Assembly (NCBI GenBank): GCA_934474025.1
Contig: CAKSMF010000003.1
Location: 199,712-263,711 of the forward strand
DNA: 64,000 nt
Source: an uncultured Ruminococcus sp.
Lineage (GTDB): Bacteria; Bacillota; Clostridia; Oscillospirales; Ruminococcaceae
Reading direction: 5' to 3'
The notes under the pieces were generated by a model. That model did no database searches, was not told the DNA's origin, and saw nothing but the letters and a program-made list of their open reading frames with translations. Both the position numbers and the translations under genes were made by a program. This document shows positions 32,846 through 39,694 of the stretch, in pieces (the first letter of the stretch is position 1; each line of letters opens with the position of its first letter).

Positions 32846-34294
32846 TTAAAATCTGAAATCACGATGACCGTTTTTTATAGCATCAAGATTTTCAATAGTT
32901 TTAAGTTTTACTTTTGGATTGGTAATGTTGTTTATTTCACGAGATATGAGAGATTCACCAACGGATTTTGTTTCTGGAGAGGCATAATCTTCAAGAAATT
33001 CCTGTAAAGTCATAAGGGCATTAGGGTGACAACAGTTTTGAATTTGTCCTACTTTGCATAATGACATAAATCTGTCACCGGTTCTTCCTTCACGATAACA
33101 GGCTGTACAGAATGATGGTATATATTCCATATCCATCAGCCATTTAACCACCTCATCGAGTGAACGCTGGTCTGATACGTCAAACTGTTCTGTATCGTGT
33201 GGTCTTTCGTCGCTTGAATATCCGGCATAACCTCCTACAGATGTTCTTGAACCTCCGGAAATCTGTGATATACCTAAATTAAGAACCTTGTTTCTGCAAG
33301 TTTCATTTTCACGGGTTGAAATAATCATGCCGGTATATGGAACTGCAATTCTTATACAGGCAATTATTTTAGCAAAAATATCATCATCAATGCTGTTATC
33401 AAAAACATTCGGGTCAATGTCGGAAGCTCTTTTAACTCGTGGTACGCTTATTGTATGAGGACCTACTCCATGAACTGCTTCAAGATGTTCAGCGTGCATT
33501 AGGAGTCCGGCAAATTCATATTTATACATATCAAGTCCGAAAAGTACTCCTAATCCTACATCATCAATTCCGCCTTGCATTGCTCTGTCCATAGCTTCTG
33601 TGTGATAAGCATAATTGTGTTTAGGACCTGATGGGTGAAGTTTTTCATAACTTTCTTTGTGGTATGTTTCCTGAAAAAGTATATATGTACCTATTCCGGC
33701 ATCTTTGAGTTTGTGGTAATTTTCAACAGTAGTTGCAGCAATATTGACATTTACACGTCTGATAGCACCGTTTTTGTGTTTAATCGAATATATGGTTTTT
33801 ATACATTCGAGAATATATTCAATAGGATTATTTATAGGGTCTTCACCTGCTTCAATTGCAAGGCGTTTGTGTCCCATATCCTGTAATGCCGTAACTTCTG
33901 CTATAATTTCTTCCTGTGAAAGTTTTTTACGGGGAATTTCTTTATTCTGGTAATGGTACGGACAGTAAACACACTTATTGACACAATAATTTGACAAATA
34001 AAGCGGTGCAAACATAACTATTCGGTTACCATAGAATGCCTGTTTAATTTCACTGGCAAGAGTGTACATTTTTTCAATCATTTCCGGAATCTCACAAGCT
34101 AATAATACACTTGCTTCACGGTGATTTAGTCCGGAACATTCAACGCCTTTGCCTGTTTTTTTAGGAGATGCTTTTTCAAGAATCTGTTCTATAAGTTCAA
34201 TGTTATTTTTGTTTTCTTCTGCATATTTGATAGTGGCGAGTATTTCCTCATCACTTATAAATTCTTCAGCTATAAGGGATTTTGGGTTATACAT
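32846..34294 (-). CDS. hydG: [FeFe] hydrogenase maturase HydG (radical SAM tyrosine lyase)
   Basis: The 482-residue enzyme has the radical-SAM cluster CVNKCVYCPY (C104, C108, C111) and the HydG-specific C-terminal cluster motif CTACYREGRTGDRFM...CKVGQIQNCC, with ISGGSRTSVGGY between. It cleaves tyrosine to supply the CO and cyanide ligands of the H-cluster. ATG is preceded by ACGGAGG. HydE and HydF are not adjacent. A 245-nt leader with a terminator hairpin lies upstream, and the gene is bracketed by inverted copies of CTGTGGATTGAAACAA. Confidence 0.93.
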   Translation of the reverse strand: MYNPKSLIAEEFISDEEILATIKYAEENKNNIELIEQILEKASPKKTGKGVECSGLNHREASVLLACEIPEMIEKMYTLASEIKQAFYGNRIVMFAPLYLSNYCVNKCVYCPYHYQNKEIPRKKLSQEEIIAEVTALQDMGHKRLAIEAGEDPINNPIEYILECIKTIYSIKHKNGAIRRVNVNIAATTVENYHKLKDAGIGTYILFQETYHKESYEKLHPSGPKHNYAYHTEAMDRAMQGGIDDVGLGVLFGLDMYKYEFAGLLMHAEHLEAVHGVGPHTISVPRVKRASDIDPNVFDNSIDDDIFAKIIACIRIAVPYTGMIISTRENETCRNKVLNLGISQISGGSRTSVGGYAGYSSDERPHDTEQFDVSDQRSLDEVVKWLMDMEYIPSFCTACYREGRTGDRFMSLCKVGQIQNCCHPNALMTLQEFLEDYASPETKSVGESLISREINNITNPKVKLKTIENLDAIKNGHRDFRF

Positions 34295-34545
34295 ATGCGA
34301 TACCTCCGTTTTGATTTTTGTTTCAATCCACAGTCGGTGATTTCACAGTATTATGTAGCCGAAAATTTCCGACTATAGATTGACTTAATAATGAAATAAC
34401 AGATATCTTTGACGATGCCGTTTTATGCATAAAAAATCCGCCTGTCAAAAAAACAGACGGTGATAAGAATTTCCGGCAAAATCAGATTTTACATAAAATA
34501 TCTGTTTTTTCGTTTTGTTAACAGGATAAAACCTGTAACTATATA
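34295..34545 (-). promoter_or_regulatory. Long 5' leader of hydG with internal terminator (attenuator or riboswitch candidate)
   Basis: Transcription is predicted to start near 34539. Before the hydG start, the RNA can form ACAGG/CCTGT and CAGATATTTT/AAAATCTG hairpins, then an intrinsic terminator, then about 135 nt to the ATG including TAGTCG/CGGCTA. No gene starts between promoter and terminator, so a premature stop upstream of hydG is built in. No known riboswitch consensus was matched. Confidence 0.6.
34431..34460 (-). terminator. Terminator inside the hydG leader
   Basis: On the minus strand CCGTCTGT pairs with ACAGGCGG over 8 bp (one U-G pair), followed by ATTTTTT. Confidence 0.75.
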
Positions 34546-34574
34546 ATTATATCACAATATTTTTTATATGTCAA
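34546..34574 (-). promoter_or_regulatory. Consensus promoter of the hydG leader
   Basis: On the minus strand TTGACA (34574-34569), a 17-bp spacer and TATAAT (34551-34546) form a perfect promoter firing toward hydG. Confidence 0.8.
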
Positions 34575-34702
34575 TGGTTTTATTGTGAATTTTTAATAAT
34601 AAAAATTGGATTTTAAGGCAAATATTTTTTGAAAAATACTTTACAAAAATATTTCCATATGTTATAATAAAATTAAAGATTTTGATTTTTTGAGGTGATT
34701 TT

Positions 34703-34984
34703 ATGGGTTTATTTTCATCTTTTGGAAAACCTAAATATTTTGACAGTAAAATTCCGCCAAAATGCGACTACTGTCAATATGGCAAGCGTTCTAAAAATGA
34801 CAGCAAAATTATATGTGAAAAAAATGGTCTTGTTTCTCCTGACCATTCTTGCGGAAGCTTTGTTTATTCTCCTTTGAAACGTGTTCCAGTAAAGCAACTT
34901 AATTTTGTAGGCAGTTTGGCTGATGAAGAACTTTACTTTGAATCAGCAGGCGACCGTGCCGAAAAAGATTCTGTAAAAAAATAA
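34703..34984 (+). CDS. Small cysteine-containing protein, possible zinc ribbon
   Basis: A 93-residue protein with CDYCQYGKRS near residues 20-29 and further cysteines in IICEKNG and HSCGSF, spaced to hold one metal. The C-terminal half is acidic. TGAGGTGAT precedes the ATG. No family name is recognised. Confidence 0.65.
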   Translation: MGLFSSFGKPKYFDSKIPPKCDYCQYGKRSKNDSKIICEKNGLVSPDHSCGSFVYSPLKRVPVKQLNFVGSLADEELYFESAGDRAEKDSVKK

Positions 34985-34990
34985 TTTTGG

Positions 34991-35019
34991 TTGACAAATA
35001 ATGTCGTATGTGGTAGAAT
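34991..35019 (+). promoter_or_regulatory. Promoter of the sorting-signal micro-gene
   Basis: TTGACA (34991-34996), 17-bp spacer, TAGAAT (35014-35019), about 40 bp before the start. Confidence 0.7.
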
Positions 35020-35060
35020 GTTTCTATAAAATATAACATTATGAACAGGAGAGATTGAAA

Positions 35061-35198
35061 ATGTATGGATTTATGATGTTAGCAGAAAATATCCCTCTTA
35101 CCGGTGACAATTTTCCGACAACTGCACTTATTATAATAGGTGTTATTGCAGTAGTACTTGCCGTTGTAACTACTATTCTTTCAAAGAAAAAGAAATAA
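35061..35198 (+). CDS. 45-residue micro-protein resembling a bare cell-wall sorting signal
   Basis: A good promoter and ribosome site (ACAGGAGAG) precede an ATG. The product starts MYGFMMLAENIPLTGDNFPT, followed by one membrane helix (ALIIIGVIAVVLAVVTTIL) and a basic end SKKKK. IPLTGD plus helix plus lysines is the layout of an LPxTG sortase substrate tail, but no signal peptide or surface domain is attached. It could equally be a plain single-pass membrane peptide. Confidence 0.6.
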   Translation: MYGFMMLAENIPLTGDNFPTTALIIIGVIAVVLAVVTTILSKKKK

Positions 35199-35208
35199 TA
35201 AAACTTAA

Positions 35209-35251
35209 CCTCCGCATATACTTTATTAAGTACCTTATGCGGAGGAGTTTT
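35209..35251 (+). terminator. Terminator hairpin that also holds the ylmC ribosome site
   Basis: CCTCCGCATA (35209-35218) pairs perfectly with TATGCGGAGG (35236-35245), followed by AGTTTTTT and directly by the ylmC ATG at 35254. The GGAGG ribosome site is the last five bases of the stem, so a folded hairpin would both end transcription and hide the start. Confidence 0.7.
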
Positions 35252-35253
35252 TT

Positions 35254-35538
35254 ATGATTTGCAGACTTGAAGATTTACGCAAAAAAGAAGTAATTGACAT
35301 TCTCACAGGTGAACGTCTCGGATATATTGATGATGCAGAAATGAATATCGAAAAATCTGCTGTACAGTCCTTTGTTATATACGGCAGGGAAAGGCTTTTT
35401 GGTATTCTTGGCAGGGAAGATGATGTTGTTATTCCATGCAGCGAAATAAAAGTTGTCGGCAATGATGTCGTCCTTATAAAACACTCTGAAACAGCAAGTT
35501 TTACAGAATTAATGAAAAATAAATCTGAAACATTGTAA
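35254..35538 (+). CDS. ylmC: YlmC/YmxH family PRC-barrel sporulation-associated protein
   Basis: The 94-residue protein matches the YlmC/YmxH family: MICRLEDLRKKEVIDILTGERLGYIDDAE, FVIYGRERLFGILGREDDVVIPCSEI and the VVGNDVVLI end strand. These small PRC-barrel proteins are common in spore-formers; their molecular role is unclear. The SD sequence lies in a terminator-like stem. Confidence 0.85.
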   Translation: MICRLEDLRKKEVIDILTGERLGYIDDAEMNIEKSAVQSFVIYGRERLFGILGREDDVVIPCSEIKVVGNDVVLIKHSETASFTELMKNKSETL

Positions 35539-35559
35539 AATCTTACAATTTAAAAACTA

Positions 35560-35588
35560 TTGACTTTTTTTCTTGAAAATGGTATAAT
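35560..35588 (+). promoter_or_regulatory. Promoter of rpsB-tsf
   Basis: TTGACT (35560-35565), 17-bp spacer, TATAAT (35583-35588). Confidence 0.8.
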
Positions 35589-35594
35589 GTTAAG

Positions 35595-35700
35595 GCAATT
35601 CGCACATCGGTACTTTTGTGGATTGGTGCATTCATATGAATGTTGTCTGCAAGTCAAGTTCGGTGGAGGATTAATTTTAACCAATCAGGAGGAACTACAC
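35595..35700 (+). promoter_or_regulatory. Leader of rpsB, possible S2 autoregulatory RNA
   Basis: About 105 nt of untranslated RNA lie between promoter and rpsB. It contains complementary pieces, such as ATTCATATGAAT and GATTGGT with ACCAATC near the ribosome site (AGGAGGA at 35687-35693). Pairing of GATTGGT with ACCAATC would fold the leader up to the ribosome site. Ribosomal protein leaders often let the protein bind and stop its own synthesis; that is inferred here. Confidence 0.5.
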
Positions 35701-36441
35701 ATGGGAGTAGTATCAATGAAACAACTTCTTGAAGCAGGCGTTCACTTTGGACACCAGACAAGAAGATGGAATCCGAAAATGGCTCCGTACATTTTCACAG
35801 AAAGAAACGGCATTTACATTATCGATTTACAGAAAACTGTAAAGAAACTTGAAGAAGCTTATATGTTCATTCGTGACATTTCAGCTGACGGCGGTGAAGT
35901 ACTTTTCGTAGGTACTAAAAAACAGGCTGGCGATTCTGTAAAGGAAGAAGCTACAAGAGCAGGTGCTCATTATGTTAATGCAAGATGGCTCGGCGGTATG
36001 CTCACAAACTTCAAAACTATCCAGACAAGAATCAAGAGACTTGAACAGCTTCACACTATGGAAGAAGACGGCACTTTTGCACTTCTCCCTAAAAAAGAAG
36101 TTGTTAAGCTTAACCTCGAAATCGAAAAGCTCGAAAAGTTCCTTGGCGGTATCAAGAATATGAAGAAGATTCCTTCTGCTCTCTTTATTGTTGACCCAAG
36201 AAAAGAAAAGATTGCAGTTGCTGAAGCTAAGAAGCTCAACATTCCGATTGTTGCAATCGTTGACACAAACTGTGACCCAGATGAAGTTGATTATGTGATT
36301 CCGGGTAACGATGACGCTATCAGAGCTGTTAAGCTTATCGCTGGTACTATCGCTAACGCTATTATCGAAGGCAAGCAGGGCGATGACAATACAGAAGATG
36401 TTCAGGAAGTTTCTGCTGAAGAAACTGTTGAAGCTGAATAA
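35701..36441 (+). CDS. rpsB: 30S ribosomal protein S2
   Basis: The 246-residue protein is full length. Family landmarks are [66 protein letters not shown] and [20 protein letters not shown]. The ATG at 35701 follows AGGAGGA; the open frame upstream is part of the leader. An acidic C-terminal tail is normal. It is followed by an internal terminator hairpin and tsf. Confidence 0.97.
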   Translation: MGVVSMKQLLEAGVHFGHQTRRWNPKMAPYIFTERNGIYIIDLQKTVKKLEEAYMFIRDISADGGEVLFVGTKKQAGDSVKEEATRAGAHYVNARWLGGMLTNFKTIQTRIKRLEQLHTMEEDGTFALLPKKEVVKLNLEIEKLEKFLGGIKNMKKIPSALFIVDPRKEKIAVAEAKKLNIPIVAIVDTNCDPDEVDYVIPGNDDAIRAVKLIAGTIANAIIEGKQGDDNTEDVQEVSAEETVEAE

Positions 36442-36456
36442 TTTTCAGATGAAATC

Positions 36457-36488
36457 AAAACCCGAATTTTTTATGGTTCGGGTTTTTA
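36457..36488 (+). terminator. Attenuating terminator between rpsB and tsf
   Basis: AAAACCCGAA pairs with TTCGGGTTTT, followed by TTACT. It would set the S2 to EF-Ts ratio by partial termination. Confidence 0.75.
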
Positions 36489-36512
36489 CTAAATAAATCG
36501 GAGGTAATTAAA

Positions 36513-37430
36513 ATGGGAAAGGTTTCCGTTACTGATATAAAGGCACTCATGAAGTCCACAGGCGTTGGCATGATGGACTGCAAAAAGGCTCTCGAAGCTA
36601 ACGAGGGCGATATGGACAAGGCTATTGAATTCCTCAGAGAAAAAGGTCTTGCTACTCAGGCAAAGAAAGCTGACAGAGCTGCTGCTGAAGGTATCGTTGC
36701 TGCTGTCGTAGAAGGCAATGTTGGTGTTCTCCTCGAAGTAAACACTGAAACAGATTTCGCTGCTAACACAGATGATATCAAGAACTTTGTAAACGCTGTT
36801 GCAAAGACAATCATTGAAAAGAATCCTGCTGACGTTGAAGCTCTCAAGGCTGAAACTATCAGCGGTGGCAATTCTACTGTAGGCGAAGTTCTCACAGAAC
36901 TTGCTGGCATGAAGATTAGAGAAAACATTGTTATTCGTCGTTTCACAAGACTTGAAGGTGTTCTTGCTTCTTATATTCACAACGGCGGTAGCATTGGCGT
37001 TATGGTTAAGCTTGATACAGACCTTTCTGCTGAACAGGTTTCTGCAATCGGTAAGGACGTAGCTATGCAGTCTGCTGCTCTTAATGCTCCTTATCTCCGT
37101 CGTGAAGATGTTCCGGCAGAAGTTCTTGAAAAGGAAAAGGAAATCATTCTTGCTCAGATGGCTGAAGACCCTAAGATGAAATCAAAGCCTGAACAGGTTA
37201 AGGCTAAGATTGCTGAAGGTAAGGTTGGCAAGTATTACAGTGAAAATTGTCTTCTTGAACAGGCTTTCGTTAAGGATGACAAGGTTTCTGTAAAGGGCTA
37301 TGTTGATGCAGAAGCTAAGAAGCTTGGCGGTTCTATCAGCGTTGTTGAAGTTGTTCGTTATGAACGTGGCGAAGGCGTTGAAAAGAAAGAAGATAACCTC
37401 GCTGACGAAGTTGCTAAGATGATTAAGTAA
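36513..37430 (+). CDS. tsf: Translation elongation factor Ts
   Basis: The 305-residue protein has the N-terminal UBA-like domain (DIKALMKSTGVGMMDCKKALEA) and the EF-Tu-contacting TDFAANTDDIKNFVNAV core, with the IHNGGSIGVMVKL and MQSAALNAPYL segments later. It exchanges GDP on EF-Tu. Codons such as GCT and AAG are typical of strong expression. CGGAGG precedes the ATG. Confidence 0.97.
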   Translation: MGKVSVTDIKALMKSTGVGMMDCKKALEANEGDMDKAIEFLREKGLATQAKKADRAAAEGIVAAVVEGNVGVLLEVNTETDFAANTDDIKNFVNAVAKTIIEKNPADVEALKAETISGGNSTVGEVLTELAGMKIRENIVIRRFTRLEGVLASYIHNGGSIGVMVKLDTDLSAEQVSAIGKDVAMQSAALNAPYLRREDVPAEVLEKEKEIILAQMAEDPKMKSKPEQVKAKIAEGKVGKYYSENCLLEQAFVKDDKVSVKGYVDAEAKKLGGSISVVEVVRYERGEGVEKKEDNLADEVAKMIK

Positions 37431-37452
37431 TCATTTTTTGATAATATAATCA

Positions 37453-37504
37453 AAACATTCCGGATTTTTTGTATAATACTTACAAAAGCCCGGAATGTTT
37501 TTTA
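37453..37504 (+). terminator. Terminator after tsf
   Basis: AAACATTCCGG pairs perfectly with CCGGAATGTTT across a 26-nt loop, followed by a T-run. Confidence 0.8.
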
Positions 37505-37586
37505 TGTATATTCCACTTGCAATATGAAAAAATATATGATATAATGATATAAATAGGATATTTTACCCAATTTATGAGGTACTTTT

Positions 37587-38528
37587 ATGAATAAAAATAT
37601 TGAAATACTTACTTCTTCAATTGGCAGAGTTATTGTCGGCAAAAATGATACAGTAATGCGTTTGGTTACAGCCTTGCTTTGTGAAGGTCATGTACTTCTG
37701 GAAGATGTTCCCGGTGTCGGAAAAACACAGCTTATTACCGCTTTGTCACGTTCAATCGGAGGCAAATTTAATCGTATACAGCTTACTCCCGATGTTATGC
37801 CGTCTGATATTTCTGGTTTTACAATGCTTGACCAAAAATCAGGAAACTTTATTTACCGTGAAGGTGCTGTTATGTGCAATTTTCTGCTCGCAGACGAGAT
37901 AAATCGTGCCTCACCTAAAGTACAGTCCGCTTTACTGGAAGCTATGGAAGAACATCAAATCAGTCTTGATGGTGTCACCCATAAACTTCCTACACCTTTT
38001 CTTGTAATGGCAACTCAAAATCCTGTTGAAACGTATGGTACTTTTCATCTGCCGGAAGCTCAAATGGACAGGTTCTTTATGAAACTTTCTATGGGGTATC
38101 CTTCGCCGGAAGAAGAAGTAGAAATCCTTGGACGTACTGAAATGCATAATCCGATAAACAATATTGAACAGCCTGTTATGAGCCTCGATGACATTGTGGT
38201 TTTGCAGAATGAAGTACGCCGTATAAAAGTTACTGAACAAGTTAAAAATTATATTGTTAAAATTGTTTCGGTAACACGCAATGACAGAAATACAACATTG
38301 GGAATCAGTCCCCGTGGAAGTATAGCTTTATATAAAGCTTCAAAAGCTTTCGCTTATATCCATGAACGCAGTTATGCCACTCCTGATGATGTTAAGAATA
38401 CTGCTGTGTCAGTGCTTTCACATAGAATTATACTTTCACCGCAGGGAAAAACAACTTTTGGAACAAGTGAGGAATATATCAGAAGTCTATTGAAAAACTG
38501 TGAAGTTCCGTCTATGGGTGGACGCTGA
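37587..38528 (+). CDS. MoxR-type AAA+ ATPase
   Basis: The 313-residue protein has Walker A EDVPGVGKTQL (residues about 38-48), Walker B LLADEINRASPKVQSALLEAMEE, and ATQNPVETYGTFHLPEAQMDRF typical of MoxR. MoxR ATPases act as chaperones for metal or complex assembly. The stop overlaps the DUF58 gene (TGATG). Together with DUF58 and transglutaminase genes it forms a well-known three-gene unit. Confidence 0.93.
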   Translation: MNKNIEILTSSIGRVIVGKNDTVMRLVTALLCEGHVLLEDVPGVGKTQLITALSRSIGGKFNRIQLTPDVMPSDISGFTMLDQKSGNFIYREGAVMCNFLLADEINRASPKVQSALLEAMEEHQISLDGVTHKLPTPFLVMATQNPVETYGTFHLPEAQMDRFFMKLSMGYPSPEEEVEILGRTEMHNPINNIEQPVMSLDDIVVLQNEVRRIKVTEQVKNYIVKIVSVTRNDRNTTLGISPRGSIALYKASKAFAYIHERSYATPDDVKNTAVSVLSHRIILSPQGKTTFGTSEEYIRSLLKNCEVPSMGGR

Positions 38529-39691
38529 TGAAAATATTTAAAAATTTATTAAATATATTGGCTGTTTCATTTTTGTTGTATGTATTTACATTCTATATTG
38601 ACGGAGAAATGGGCATTATATTGATGTCTTTTCTGATAATTGCCCCGTTGGTTTCACTTATTTTTACAGTGTGGGGCAGAGATAAAATTAAAATTTCGTT
38701 TGATTGTGACGGATATGTAAAAAAAGGAGGGAAACTATTAGTAACTGTAACAGTTGAGAAAAAAAGCGGTTTGCCGTTTGCATTTTTAGACGTTAAACCG
38801 GCTGTATCAGATGTTTTTGAAAAACATACAAAAACATATCGTCTTTCAATGCTGAATGAACATGAAAAAAGTTTCACATTTTCTGTTAATGCTTTAACCG
38901 GTGGTAACGGCGAAATATCTATAGTTTCAGTTTATTCATGTGGATTTTTAGGTTTTTTGCGTCTGAAATCAAAATTACAGTTACCATTGCCGAAAAGTGT
39001 AGGAGTAATTCCGGAAATTCCCGAGATAAAGGCATCATCACAGCTTTTTAGGTCGATTTCCGATATTGTTATGACAAGTGACGATGATGAAGAAAACGAT
39101 ACTGCTATGATGTTTTCAGCAAATACCACACCGGGTTATGAACACAGAGAATATATTATGGGTGACCCTCTTAAACGCATTAACTGGAAACTCTCTACAA
39201 AAAAAACAAAGCTTATGGTTCGTCTTGATGAAGCATCATCTTCTGTACAGCCTTCAATTGTGCTTGACCTTTTCCGTGATAGTACTGTTTCCACTGAAAA
39301 AGCTGTCTTAAATGAGGAAAAAATTCTTATGTCTGTTTTTGGATTGCTTTCCCTCATGCTGAAACAGGGAATAGCTTGTAATTTTACATACTATGATTCA
39401 AATGGTGATAGTATAACAGAAAGTGTTGATAATCCTGATTATCCTGTTCAGTTGCTGTTGAAAGTTCTGTCGGTTAAAGTAGTTTCAGACAGAAGAATAG
39501 TTATTCCTTCTGAAAACTCTGTAGCTTGTGTAATCGCTACAACAGACACAGGAAAAGGTTTTACAGCAATGACAGATACTATTCAAGATAAAGAAAATGC
39601 AAGTATTCTTTGTGTGTCGCAGAATTCTCCGAATATTTCAGGCATTCCTCTCTGGTATCTTGACGAAAACAACAACTTTGTAATGGTGTAG
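38528..39691 (+). CDS. DUF58 family membrane protein
   Basis: The 387-residue protein has two N-terminal membrane segments (residues about 5-22 and 28-46) and the DUF58 signature YIMGDPLKRINWKLSTKKTK near residue 210. The C-terminal half resembles a von Willebrand A-like fold. Its usual partners are MoxR upstream, whose stop it overlaps, and a transglutaminase downstream. Confidence 0.88.
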   Translation: MKIFKNLLNILAVSFLLYVFTFYIDGEMGIILMSFLIIAPLVSLIFTVWGRDKIKISFDCDGYVKKGGKLLVTVTVEKKSGLPFAFLDVKPAVSDVFEKHTKTYRLSMLNEHEKSFTFSVNALTGGNGEISIVSVYSCGFLGFLRLKSKLQLPLPKSVGVIPEIPEIKASSQLFRSISDIVMTSDDDEENDTAMMFSANTTPGYEHREYIMGDPLKRINWKLSTKKTKLMVRLDEASSSVQPSIVLDLFRDSTVSTEKAVLNEEKILMSVFGLLSLMLKQGIACNFTYYDSNGDSITESVDNPDYPVQLLLKVLSVKVVSDRRIVIPSENSVACVIATTDTGKGFTAMTDTIQDKENASILCVSQNSPNISGIPLWYLDENNNFVMV

Positions 39692-39694
39692 ATT

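Noticed and set aside
32816..33007. 63-codon frame MDRMPCGLKQ... running into hydG
   Set aside because: Beyond the repeat edge it is antisense to hydG; only the repeat-borne first ten codons are shared with the second copy.
34500..34545. preQ1-like hairpin with A-rich tail in the hydG leader
   Set aside because: The ACAGG/CCTGT loop is about six bases, shorter than the preQ1-I loop, and the conserved tail bases are not matched.
35560..35700. 47-residue N-terminal extension of ribosomal protein S2
   Set aside because: It overlaps the promoter and leader; S2 proteins start at the [13 protein letters not shown] region.
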